DNA of 5,852 nt from Rhodospirillaceae bacterium (GTDB taxonomy: Bacteria > Pseudomonadota > Alphaproteobacteria > Micavibrionales > UBA2020). How positions within the stretch are numbered: position 1 is the first letter of the stretch; every line of letters begins with the position of its first letter. The stretch is from assembly GCA_003524565.1 (NCBI GenBank), contig DQGU01000217.1, positions 1 to 5,852 of the forward strand. Reading direction: 5' to 3'. Of this stretch, positions 1-5,788 are shown piece by piece. Below the pieces are notes generated by a model, which ran no database searches, was not told where the DNA came from, and saw only the letters and a list, made by a program, of their open reading frames with translations. The translations under genes and the position numbers were made by a program.

Positions 1-2598
1 CCCCCGGCGCTTGAACCCCCGCCCGCAGACCCCGCAGCGCCCCCCCCCGAAAACACAGCCGAAAGCCCCCCGCCGGATGCAACGCCGCCGGAGAAGCCCG
101 CCGCCGCTGAGGTGCCCGCAGCCGAAACAACCGATAGCACGGCCACGCCCCCCTCACCTGCCCTGCCGCCTGCCGCGCTGGCGCAGCTGCCGCAAAACGT
201 TATCGTCGATGAAGCGCCCAATCCGCAGCCGCTGGTCGTGCCGCCGCAGGAAGACCCGCGTACCAAACTGCGTTTTTCCAGCATCGCCCCCTTGCAACTG
301 GCCGTTTTCACGCGCGGCGATTACCTGTGGATTGTGGCCGAAGGCACAACGGGCAGCGCGCAAAACCCCGAAGCCGAGGGGCCGCTGGGTAAACTGATGG
401 GCGCACCCGAGGTCATGCGCTTTGCAAGCGGCACAGCTTACCGCTACCGCCTGCCACCGCAGACTTTCGTGTCGGTCGATAAAAGCAACATGGTTTGGGA
501 AATCACCCTTGCCCCCCTGCCGCTGCAAGCGCCGGGGCGTGAAATCGTGCATGTCGAGTTTGACAATACCAGCGGCAAAGCGAAATTGCTGGCAACGCTG
601 AAAGGCAATAGCCGCGCGCTGGCCATCGAAGACCCCGATGCGGGCGATACGCTGCAGGTCATTCCCGTTTCCCAGCCGGAAGAGCGCATCGACAAAGGCC
701 GCCGTTTCAGCGATGTCGAGGTCATGCCCGCGCTGACCGGTATGGTCATTCGCCCACTGGCGGACGGCATCAACATCACACGCATCAACGATTACGTCAT
801 CGTGACCGCGCCGAATGGCGTGCAGGCAACGCCGGATGCGGGCCCCGTCCTGCTCAGCGAAGATGCCGCGCGTATGGCGGGCACGCACCCGCGTCTATTC
901 GATTTTCCCAACTGGCGGCAGGGCGGCATGCCGTATCTGATGCGCAACCGCCGCGCGCTTGAACAGCGCGCCGCCAGCGCGCCGAACGACGAAATGCGCA
1001 ACGAAGCCATCATGAATATGGCACTGTTGTACTTTGCCAATAATTTCGGCCCCGAAACACTGGGCGTTTTACGCCTTTTGGAATCGCGCAACCCTGCGCT
1101 GGTGCGCAACCCGAACTTCATCGCCCTGCGCGGCGCGGCCGCCGCCATGGCAGGGCATTATCAGGATGCGCTGCAGGACCTTTCAAACCCTGCCATCCAG
1201 CAGCACCCCGAGGTCAATCTCTGGATTGGCTATGCCGCCGCGGCGACGGAGCAATGGCGCATGGCCAACCGCGCCTTTCCGCCCGACAACGCGCTGCTTA
1301 TCGAATACCCGCCGAATATCGCAACGCCTTTCACGATTTATATGGCCGAAAGCGCGCTGCGCCTTGGTCGCACTGAAACGGCCGTGAAGCTTTTGAACAC
1401 CCTTGATACCTGGGCCAATTCGACTGACAACCATCACCGCGCCGCCATCGCCTATCTGAAAGGCGAAGCCGCACGGCAGGAAGGCCGCAAGTCCGAAGCC
1501 ATGCGCATCTGGCGTCCTGTCGCCAACGGCCTTGACCGTCTTTATCATACCAAGGCCAGCCTTGCGCTGACGAACCTTGAACTGTCGGAAAGCGTCATTC
1601 AACTCAAAGACGCCATTGACCGCATCGACAGTTTACGCTTCGCGTGGCGCGGGGATGGGCTGGAAGTGCAAATTCTGCACAACCTCGGCCAGTTGAAGGT
1701 GCAGAACGGGCAATACCTTGACGGACTTTCCGATATGCGCCGCGCCATGACGCTGGCGGATACGCTGCTGGGCGATACCGATGTTATCCGCGCGGATATG
1801 AGCCGTGTCGTCGCCGATATTTTCATCGGCGGTCAGGCAAAAAATATCGCGCCGCTGGAGGCGATTGCCATCCATTCCGCCTACGGCAATCTTTTGCCGA
1901 CGGGCAGCGAAAGCTCCATCGCCACGCTCAATTTCGCGGATTTTCTGATACGCGTCGATTTGCTTGAAAAAGCGGCCGAGCTTATCGACAGCCAGCTGCG
2001 CACAGGCGCCGCCCCTGCGGAAAAAGTGCCCGCGCTGGGCGCGAAGCTGGCGGCGGTTTATCTGCTTGATAGCCGCCCGGCGGAGGCCATTTCCGCCTTG
2101 CAGCGCAGCCAGCGCAGCGGTACCGAAGCCGCCCTTGAACAGGAACGCCAGATGCTGCGCGCGCGCGCGCTGTCGCAGCTGAACCGTACAAACGACGCCA
2201 TCGCCGCACTGGGCGGATTTGACACGCCGGAAACCAAACGTCTGCGCGCCGATATTTTGTGGCGCGCGCGGCAATGGACAGGTGCTGCACAGGCGATTGA
2301 AAGCCTGTTGCCCGCAGACGTACCCGCCGCACTGGATGCGGAAACAGCCGATATGGTGGTGAATGCCGCCGTCGCCTATAAGCTGGGCGGGGATAGTGCC
2401 GCGATTGAAAATCTGCGCCGCCGTTTCGGCAGCGCTATCCGCTCGACGCCGCAGGCCAATGCATTTGGCGTCATCACGCGCGGCGGCGGGCGCGCTTCGC
2501 TCGGCGACCGCGACACCATCCTGAAAATCGCGGGCGAAGTCGATATGTTCAAAGGCTTCCTGAAAGGCTATCAGGCGCGTCACGGCTCCGGCGGTTAA
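1..2598 (+). CDS. Large TPR-like solenoid protein with Pro/Ala-rich linker and beta-rich domain (5'-partial)
   Basis: The frame is open from base 1 to the TAA at 2596-2598 (865 visible codons), so the true start lies upstream; the GTG at 112 is only an internal codon. Residues here count from the first visible codon. Residues 1-85 are a Pro/Ala/Glu-rich, probably disordered linker. Residues about 90-280 are predicted beta-rich, beginning with FSSIAPLQLAVFTRGDYLWI and containing several short strand-turn-strand stretches. Residues about 325-835 are helical, with paired-helix units of TPR type; the clearest are near 557-587 (LGQLKVQNGQY then LDGLSDMRRAM) and 780-809 (NAAVAYKLGGDSAAIENLRRRF region). 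Such proteins usually scaffold protein complexes, often at or beyond the inner membrane, but no signal peptide can be judged because the N-terminus is missing. No catalytic motif is seen. The TPR class is fairly sure; the specific function is unknown. Confidence 0.85.
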   Translation, partial: PPALEPPPADPAAPPPENTAESPPPDATPPEKPAAAEVPAAETTDSTATPPSPALPPAALAQLPQNVIVDEAPNPQPLVVPPQEDPRTKLRFSSIAPLQLAVFTRGDYLWIVAEGTTGSAQNPEAEGPLGKLMGAPEVMRFASGTAYRYRLPPQTFVSVDKSNMVWEITLAPLPLQAPGREIVHVEFDNTSGKAKLLATLKGNSRALAIEDPDAGDTLQVIPVSQPEERIDKGRRFSDVEVMPALTGMVIRPLADGINITRINDYVIVTAPNGVQATPDAGPVLLSEDAARMAGTHPRLFDFPNWRQGGMPYLMRNRRALEQRAASAPNDEMRNEAIMNMALLYFANNFGPETLGVLRLLESRNPALVRNPNFIALRGAAAAMAGHYQDALQDLSNPAIQQHPEVNLWIGYAAAATEQWRMANRAFPPDNALLIEYPPNIATPFTIYMAESALRLGRTETAVKLLNTLDTWANSTDNHHRAAIAYLKGEAARQEGRKSEAMRIWRPVANGLDRLYHTKASLALTNLELSESVIQLKDAIDRIDSLRFAWRGDGLEVQILHNLGQLKVQNGQYLDGLSDMRRAMTLADTLLGDTDVIRADMSRVVADIFIGGQAKNIAPLEAIAIHSAYGNLLPTGSESSIATLNFADFLIRVDLLEKAAELIDSQLRTGAAPAEKVPALGAKLAAVYLLDSRPAEAISALQRSQRSGTEAALEQERQMLRARALSQLNRTNDAIAALGGFDTPETKRLRADILWRARQWTGAAQAIESLLPADVPAALDAETADMVVNAAVAYKLGGDSAAIENLRRRFGSAIRSTPQANAFGVITRGGGRASLGDRDTILKIAGEVDMFKGFLKGYQARHGSGG

Positions 2599-2624
2599 GC
2601 GTCTCTTTAGCAATAAAATCAATG

Positions 2625-2641
2625 TCGGCCGCCGATTTCTT
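2625..2641 (+). terminator. Weak possible terminator after the TPR-like gene
   Basis: TCGG (2625-2628) and CCGA (2632-2635) can pair around a 3-nt loop and are followed by TTTCTT. The stem is only 4 bp, or 5 with a G-U pair, and the tail runs into the -35 box of the next promoter. It may lessen read-through, but the evidence is weak. Confidence 0.2.
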
Positions 2642-2668
2642 GACATAATTTTAAAGCAAGCGTAGAAT
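2640..2668 (+). promoter_or_regulatory. Strong sigma70-type promoter for the HEAT-like repeat gene
   Basis: A perfect -35 box TTGACA (2640-2645), a 17-bp spacer that is AT-rich in its first half, and TAGAAT (2663-2668), one base from the TATAAT consensus. Transcription would start near 2675, giving a leader of about 148 nt before the ATG at 2823. It is the best promoter match in the window and lies in the only sizeable gap on this strand. Confidence 0.75.
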
Positions 2669-2694
2669 TTTCGGATATTTAACGAGTCTGACCT

Positions 2695-2753
2695 GCTTGG
2701 CTGCCCCTTTCGCACAGCCGAAGCCGCCCCGAGCGGGAAGACATCGCCCCGCT
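2695..2753 (+). other. Two hairpins in the 5' leader of the HEAT-like repeat gene
   Basis: Hairpin 1: GCTTGGCTG (2695-2703) pairs with CAGCCGAAGC (2715-2724), nine base pairs with one bulged G and an 11-nt loop. Hairpin 2: AGCGGG (2732-2737) pairs with CCCGCT (2748-2753) around a 10-nt loop. Neither is followed by a U tract, so they are not terminators. They may fold the mRNA leader; no known riboswitch class is recognised. Short stems are expected by chance in GC-rich DNA. Confidence 0.35.
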
Positions 2754-2807
2754 GCCCGGACGCCCGCGCCCCCGCAGCAAAAAATCACCGATAACCAGAC
2801 AAGAACC

Positions 2808-2813
2808 AGAGGG
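2808..2813 (+). promoter_or_regulatory. Ribosome binding site AGAGGG that decides the start at 2823
   Basis: AGAGGG lies 9 nt before the ATG at 2823. The frame stays open upstream to a TTG at 2697, which has no such site and would add 42 Pro/Ala/Arg-rich residues encoded by the leader hairpins. This supports 2823 as the true start. Confidence 0.7.
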
Positions 2814-2822
2814 TATTTCACC

Positions 2823-3932
2823 ATGTCCAGCACCGATTCCGCCATTCAGCCGCCGTCCGACACCCTGCGCCGCGGTTTTGACGACGTGGCCGCACCCTCC
2901 ATCGCCGCAGTGAAAGCGCAGCTGGAACAAAACCCGCCGTTCAACGAGCGCTGGGCTCTTTTCCGCGCCGCCGCCAAGGCCGCAAACAGCGAAGCGGCAG
3001 AATTGCTCGGCGCGGCTATGCAGGGTGAAAAAGATTCCGGCATCCGCTATATGACCGCAGGGCTTTTGCGCGACATCGCGAAAAGTGCGCCCGAAACCGC
3101 AGGCATGGCGACGGAGGCTATTGCAAAAACACTCGGCAAGGAAACCGACGCCTATGCGCGCCGCAGCATGGAGCTGTCGCTGGCGGACATCGCCGCTGCC
3201 GCGCCTGAAACCGCACCCACAGCGGCCAAAGCCGTTGCGGCCAACCTATCCAAACCGTCAGACGCGCTGACGCGTAGCCTGCAAGCCGGCCAGGTTGCGG
3301 ATTTTGTCGCCACTGCGCCTGCTGCGGCGGCGCAAGTGCTGGGCGCAGTAACCGAAGCTTTCGCACAGGAAAAAGAAAAACTGGCTGCGCATCATCTGGC
3401 GCGGGCGCTGGTCAGCATCGCCGCGGCCGACGAAACCCTGCGCCCCGCCGTTATTTCAACGATGATAACAGCGCTGGCAACGCCGCCGTCGCAGGCGAAT
3501 CCGGTTGAAAAAACCTTCGCCGCGGCAAGCGCCCTGCATAGCATCGGCCAGCGCGCACCCACAGAGATTACGCAGGCACTGGCGCAGCAGCTGACGCAGG
3601 GCACGCAGGGCGACAACAGCCGCCGTCTTTGCATCCTTGGCCTCGGCGCGTTTGCCGAAGCAGATAAAGACTGCGCGAAAACGGCAGCCAAAGCGCTTTT
3701 GAAAGCCCTGACAAGCGAAGGCGATGCCCTGCACCGCCGTCATATCGTCGATGGCGTCATGAAAGCGGTACATAACGGGTTTAGCAGCCAATCCGCAGGC
3801 GGCGCGTTTTACGCGCACCTGAACGCACGCGAGCGTGACCGCGAAACGCGCGAGAAAATCAGCCGCAGCCTGCGCCAGCTGGGCCATAAAACGCCCGCCG
3901 TGCCCATGAGCATCCCCGCGCCCAAGGCCTGA
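2823..3932 (+). CDS. HEAT/ARM-like repeat protein of unknown function
   Basis: 369 residues from the ATG at 2823, chosen for its AGAGGG site and the promoter upstream. No signal peptide or membrane segment, so probably cytosolic. Almost the whole chain is a tandem array of helical-hairpin repeats: units at residues 71-108, 109-146, 147-184, 185-224, 225-263, 264-300 and 301 to about 338, with a likely degenerate unit at 37-70. Each has a helix ending in a D/S-I/F-A-like pattern, a turn such as SAPETA or AAPETA, and a second Ala-rich helix ending in a polar linker. Arg/Lys-rich residues 335-352 and a Pro-rich tail (358-368) close the protein. This is the geometry of an alpha-solenoid binding a protein or nucleic-acid partner; DNA-glycosylase-type (AlkD-like) HEAT proteins are another possibility, but I see no supporting active-site pattern. 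It has its own promoter and stands alone between the TPR-like gene and the convergent lapA. The CDS is fairly sure; the function is unknown. Confidence 0.85.
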   Translation: MSSTDSAIQPPSDTLRRGFDDVAAPSIAAVKAQLEQNPPFNERWALFRAAAKAANSEAAELLGAAMQGEKDSGIRYMTAGLLRDIAKSAPETAGMATEAIAKTLGKETDAYARRSMELSLADIAAAAPETAPTAAKAVAANLSKPSDALTRSLQAGQVADFVATAPAAAAQVLGAVTEAFAQEKEKLAAHHLARALVSIAAADETLRPAVISTMITALATPPSQANPVEKTFAAASALHSIGQRAPTEITQALAQQLTQGTQGDNSRRLCILGLGAFAEADKDCAKTAAKALLKALTSEGDALHRRHIVDGVMKAVHNGFSSQSAGGAFYAHLNARERDRETREKISRSLRQLGHKTPAVPMSIPAPKA

Positions 3933-3948
3933 TAGGTCTTTTATATTT
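3924..3948 (+). terminator. Probable Rho-independent terminator overlapping the stop codon of the HEAT-like gene
   Basis: AAGGCC (3924-3929) pairs with GGTCTT (3935-3940), six pairs including one G-U, around a 5-nt loop that contains most of the TGA stop (3930-3932). The T-rich run TTATATTT follows. The stem is short, so efficiency may be modest. On the opposite strand the T tract is absent, so it would not stop lapA transcription. Confidence 0.4.
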
Positions 3949-3969
3949 GATGATATTCCAGCCCGCGCC

Positions 3970-4335
3970 TTATGCAGGCGGCAAGGCGGGTACGCCTGCG
4001 GGTGTCACGTTTTTCGCAACCTCCGCTGCGGCGAGGTCTTTGCGCGCAGTTTCATCCGCATGCAGTTTTTCCAGCTCTTTTTCAAGCCGCGCGGTTTTGC
4101 GGCTTTCCTGCCAGTAGCGGAAGCGCGCTTTTTGATGCAAAAGCCAGACGAACAAAGCGCCCAGAAAAAATCCGCCGCCTAAAAGCCCCAGCGCCACCTG
4201 CCACAGCGGCAGCGTGAGCGCGAAGTCTTTATCGTCGGGCAACAGAAAAACGGTCACGTCGCTGCCGTTTGACAAAACGATAAGCACGGCAAAAACCGTG
4301 AGCGGCAGCGTGATGAGAAGCGTGAGATATTGCAT
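3970..4335 (-). CDS. lapA: LapA-domain (DUF1049) inner-membrane protein
   Basis: 121 residues from the ATG at 4335 to the TAA at 3972-3970. Two membrane helices are clear, at about residues 5-21 and 44-66, joined by a short loop with the family-typical pattern N-x-x-x-V-T-V-F-L-x-P. A charged coiled coil follows (about 74-105, KTARLEKELEKL and onward), then a Pro/Ala-rich tail. This is the standard LapA/YciS architecture. In E. coli LapA works with LapB at the inner membrane to control LPS synthesis through LpxC turnover; in Alphaproteobacteria the role is less certain. A GTG at 4374 would add 13 residues, but that stretch lacks family character and holds an inverted repeat, so 4335 is preferred although its ribosome site (GGGGG, 8 nt upstream) is poor. 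The gene follows ihfB by 70 bp on the same strand and is probably co-transcribed with it. Confidence 0.85.
   Translation of the reverse strand: MQYLTLLITLPLTVFAVLIVLSNGSDVTVFLLPDDKDFALTLPLWQVALGLLGGGFFLGALFVWLLHQKARFRYWQESRKTARLEKELEKLHADETARKDLAAAEVAKNVTPAGVPALPPA
3974..3999 (-). repeat. Inverted repeat at the 3' end of lapA
   Basis: GCAGGCG (3974-3980) and CGCCTGC (3993-3999) are perfect 7-bp arms around a 12-nt loop, inside the last codons of lapA and just before its stop. No T tract follows on either strand. It could protect the 3' end of the lapA message, or just reflect Ala/Gly codons. Confidence 0.35.
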
Positions 4336-4359
4336 GGAGAAAACCCCCGGTACGCAAGC

Positions 4360-4375
4360 GGTGCAAAAATGCACC
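4360..4375. repeat. Perfect inverted repeat in the ihfB-lapA gap
   Basis: GGTGCA (4360-4365) and TGCACC (4370-4375) are perfect 6-bp arms around AAAA, in the 70-bp gap between ihfB and lapA. In the lapA transcript it forms a U4-loop hairpin ending about 24 nt before the lapA ATG. No U tail follows, so it is not a terminator; it could modulate lapA translation or be an mRNA processing site. Confidence 0.4.
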
Positions 4376-4405
4376 CGCCGGCGCCGCGATTAGTTTCGCC
4401 GCAGA

Positions 4406-4720
4406 TTAGTTGAGATCGTCGTCGCCCGAACCGTCGGACGCAATGCCATTGAGGCGTTCGTGCATCTTCTTGCCGATTTTGAAGAAGGGCACACGCTTGT
4501 TATCCACCTGTACGGTTTCACCCGTGCGCGGGTTGCGGCCGACACGCGCCTTGCGCTGCTTGACCGAGAAAGCGCCGAAGCCGCGCAGTTCAACGCGCGC
4601 ACCCGTGGCAAGCGCCTTGGTGATTTCTTCGAAAATCGTATCCACGATTTGCTCCGCATGGCTTTGGTACAGATGCGGATTCAATTCGGCGAGTTTGAGA
4701 ATCAATTCTGACTTTGTCAT
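4406..4720 (-). CDS. ihfB: Integration host factor subunit beta
   Basis: 104 residues from the ATG at 4720 to the TAA at 4408-4406. It starts MTKSELI as in E. coli IhfB and has the full HU/IHF fold: an N-terminal helical dimer region (about 1-40), the beta-saddle with E44-L-R46-G-F-G-A-F, and the DNA-binding arm with GRNPRTG (61-67), where P64 is the residue that intercalates and kinks DNA. E44 and R46 match the E. coli beta-subunit residues that read the TTR part of the IHF site, which separates it from HU. IhfB pairs with IhfA (not in this window) to bend DNA at promoters, origins and recombination sites in the nucleoid. Compared with the 94-residue E. coli protein it has an acidic C-terminal extension ending SDGSGDDDLN. 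An in-frame ATG at 4753 would add 11 non-family residues; AAGGA (4738-4734), 13 nt before the chosen start, also favours 4720. Likely cotranscribed with lapA downstream. Confidence 0.96.
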   Translation of the reverse strand: MTKSELILKLAELNPHLYQSHAEQIVDTIFEEITKALATGARVELRGFGAFSVKQRKARVGRNPRTGETVQVDNKRVPFFKIGKKMHERLNGIASDGSGDDDLN

Positions 4721-4733
4721 GGCGGCTTCAAAT

Positions 4734-4738
4734 TCCTT
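4734..4738 (-). promoter_or_regulatory. Ribosome binding site of ihfB
   Basis: AAGGA on the - strand, 13 nt before the ATG at 4720. The spacing is longer than the usual 5-9 nt, but no better match lies nearer, and it sits inside the alternative longer reading, so it argues for the 4720 start. Confidence 0.45.
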
Positions 4739-4837
4739 ACAGGGGCCGGGCAAGGCTTTCCGGGTTGTTTTTCTAGTTTTTCAGTATTTCAATAGCTTAC
4801 AGTTTCAGGTTGCCAAGTTTCCCCCGCAGCGTCAAGG

Positions 4838-4863
4838 AAAAAACCTTTGAAATCAAATGAATA
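4838..4863 (+). promoter_or_regulatory. Candidate IHF binding site upstream of ihfB
   Basis: An A6 tract (4838-4843), 7 nt, then AATCAAATGAATA (4851-4863). The core matches 8 of the 9 fixed positions of the IHF consensus WATCAANNNNTTR; the first T of TTR is A. The A tract lies on the expected side at nearly the same distance as in the phage lambda H' site (7 nt here, 8 there). The site is about 130 bp before the ihfB start, which fits IHF autoregulation as known in E. coli. Binding itself is inferred. Confidence 0.45.
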
Positions 4864-4870
4864 AAAGGTT
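4842..4870. repeat. 7-bp inverted repeat overlapping the IHF-like site
   Basis: AACCTTT (4842-4848) and AAAGGTT (4864-4870) are perfect arms around 15 nt; inside lies a second small inverted repeat, TTTGA (4846-4850) and TCAAA (4853-4857). The arms bracket the IHF-like core, so a dimeric regulator could compete there. No known operator consensus is recognised. Confidence 0.35.
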
Positions 4871-4978
4871 AACGCGGCCATACCCACCGCAAAGCGCGCC
4901 AAAATGCCTTTAAAACCGCCATTTTTGCGATTTTTGAACGGGCGTCACGGCATAGCTAAATCCCGAAAAAACAACCCC

Positions 4979-5000
4979 TTGCCCATGTGCTTCAGGGCAA
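4979..5000 (-). repeat. Stem-loop between the unidentified gene and ihfB
   Basis: TTGCCC (4979-4984) and GGGCAA (4995-5000) are perfect 6-bp arms around 10 nt. On the - strand the hairpin is followed by GGGGTTGTTTTTT, so it could be a second, imperfect terminator for the upstream gene, although four G residues separate stem and T tract. Confidence 0.3.
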
Positions 5001-5013
5001 TATGATTACATAA

Positions 5014-5029
5014 CGGGTTAACCCGCGGG
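5014..5029. repeat. Two overlapping perfect palindromes
   Basis: CGGGTTAACCCG (5014-5025) is a perfect 12-bp palindrome, and CCCGCGGG (5022-5029) is a perfect 8-bp palindrome sharing its last four bases. They lie about 40 bp past the stop of the unidentified gene. Symmetry of this kind fits a site for a dimeric DNA-binding protein, but no known operator is recognised. Confidence 0.4.
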
Positions 5030-5031
5030 AG

Positions 5032-5052
5032 AAAAAGCGGCGAATCCGGCGC
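5032..5052 (-). terminator. Possible terminator of the unidentified gene
   Basis: On the - strand the segment 5052-5037 (GCGCCGGATTCGCCGC) folds as a stem of five G-C pairs with one C-C mismatch around a 4-nt loop, and five T residues (5036-5032) follow directly. It begins 13 nt after the TAA at 5068-5066. The mismatch makes it imperfect, but position and T tract fit. Confidence 0.4.
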
Positions 5053-5065
5053 GAAGAAGCGCAGC

Positions 5066-5752
5066 TTATAAACCGAAACGGCGGTGATTCTTGAGCGGCG
5101 CCTTACGCGGCGCACTGTCCGGTGCGGGCGCTGCATTATTATTGGCAGCAGACGCGGGTTTGTTGTTTGCGGCCAGCGCGGCCTGCTGCGCACGGAATGC
5201 TTTTTCCATGAAGTGCAAACGCAGGTCCGGATATTCCTTGAACAGCGCGTGGTGTCCGGACACATCGGCAATCGTTTCGACATGCGCGGCCTCGATGGCG
5301 CTGCAACGTGATTGAATACGGGTTTGCGCGATATGGACGGTTTCAATATCCATCTGCACAGCCTTGATGGCGACGGCATCGCCCATTTTCGCATCATCAA
5401 GAATGCGTTTAATAAGCGTCGTTGGCGCGTAACCTGTTAACACAGCTGTCAGCACAGCCATAGTGCCCGTGATGGGCTCCAGCAGAAAAAGCCCTGCGAC
5501 CAGCGGCGTATTGATACCAAAGGCCGTCCAAAATCTTTTTTCGTCCGCGCCGCGGCGTGCGTGCGAAAGAATATCTTCACGCAGATACTCCGCCTCCGTC
5601 TCCAGACGTTTGAGCTGCAGGAAAGTATCCGCTGCCGATTTTTTTTCCGGCATTTCCGCCGCAAGCGCATCGTCGATACGCGCCAGTAAATCCTGCCGCC
5701 GTTTTACGAGCCTCTGTTCGGGGGAAATTTTATTTTGCTTGCGGCCGAACAT
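5066..5752 (-). CDS. Unidentified protein with N-terminal coiled coil and hydrophobic hairpin
   Basis: 228 residues from the ATG at 5752 to the TAA at 5068-5066; I do not recognise the family. Residues 1-20 are strongly basic. Residues about 12-66 are charged and helical (LVKRRQDLLARIDDAL and onward), a likely coiled coil. Residues about 77-110 are hydrophobic (NTPLVAGLFLL, then TGTMAVLTAVLTGYAP) with a central E-P, compatible with a re-entrant or two-helix membrane hairpin. A second helical region (about 112-195) follows, then a low-complexity Ala/Asn/Pro tail and a basic end (KNHRRFGL). No signal peptide and no catalytic motif. The frame stays open to an ATG at 5821, but those 23 codons carry the -35 and -10 boxes, so 5752 is preferred despite a weak ribosome site (AAGAG, 7 nt upstream). 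It may be an inner-membrane-associated structural protein; this is a guess from its layout. Confidence 0.75.
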   Translation of the reverse strand: MFGRKQNKISPEQRLVKRRQDLLARIDDALAAEMPEKKSAADTFLQLKRLETEAEYLREDILSHARRGADEKRFWTAFGINTPLVAGLFLLEPITGTMAVLTAVLTGYAPTTLIKRILDDAKMGDAVAIKAVQMDIETVHIAQTRIQSRCSAIEAAHVETIADVSGHHALFKEYPDLRLHFMEKAFRAQQAALAANNKPASAANNNAAPAPDSAPRKAPLKNHRRFGL

Positions 5753-5788
5753 CGGGGAACTCTTGCGCGGAAATGAAAGATATACTGC

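Larger units (their letters stand above)
4721..5065. other. 345-bp intergenic region upstream of ihfB
   Basis: It lies between the start of ihfB and the stop of the unidentified gene upstream on the same strand, and I see no convincing gene in it. It is AT-richer than its surroundings. From the ihfB side it holds spaced T tracts (4768-4789), a candidate IHF site (4838-4863), a 7-bp inverted repeat (4842-4870), two ATTTTTG copies 9 bp apart (4921-4936), a 6-bp inverted repeat (4979-5000), overlapping palindromes (5014-5029) and a possible terminator (5032-5052). The ihfB promoter should be here, but none is clear: TTGACG (4834-4829 on the - strand) lacks a good -10 box at 16-18 bp. Confidence 0.6.

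Noticed and set aside
11..397. Open frame rich in Pro and Arg overlapping the TPR-like gene
   Set aside because: It is a frame-shifted reading of the GC-rich linker region; the other frame continues without a break into the long domain-bearing protein.
154..888. 244-codon - strand frame opposite the TPR-like gene
   Set aside because: Antisense shadow with biased composition and no ribosome site or family resemblance.
2157..2170. Alternating GC run (seven GC units) with Z-DNA potential
   Set aside because: It encodes ordinary Leu/Arg/Ala codons inside the TPR-like gene, and short GC runs are common at this base composition.
1633..2715. 360-codon open frame on the - strand opposite the TPR-like gene
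   Set aside because: Its product is Arg/Gln/Ala-rich with no domain character, it lies antisense to a clear coding frame, and long antisense frames are expected in GC-rich genes.
2697..2822. Upstream extension of the HEAT-like protein from TTG 2697
   Set aside because: It would translate the hairpin leader into Pro/Arg-rich sequence; the ATG at 2823 has a good AGAGGG site.
4829..4834. TTGACG on the - strand as -35 box of ihfB
   Set aside because: No acceptable -10 hexamer lies 16-18 bp downstream, so it was not called as a promoter.
4410..4850. 146-codon + strand frame across ihfB
   Set aside because: It is antisense to ihfB, which is unmistakable from its motifs.
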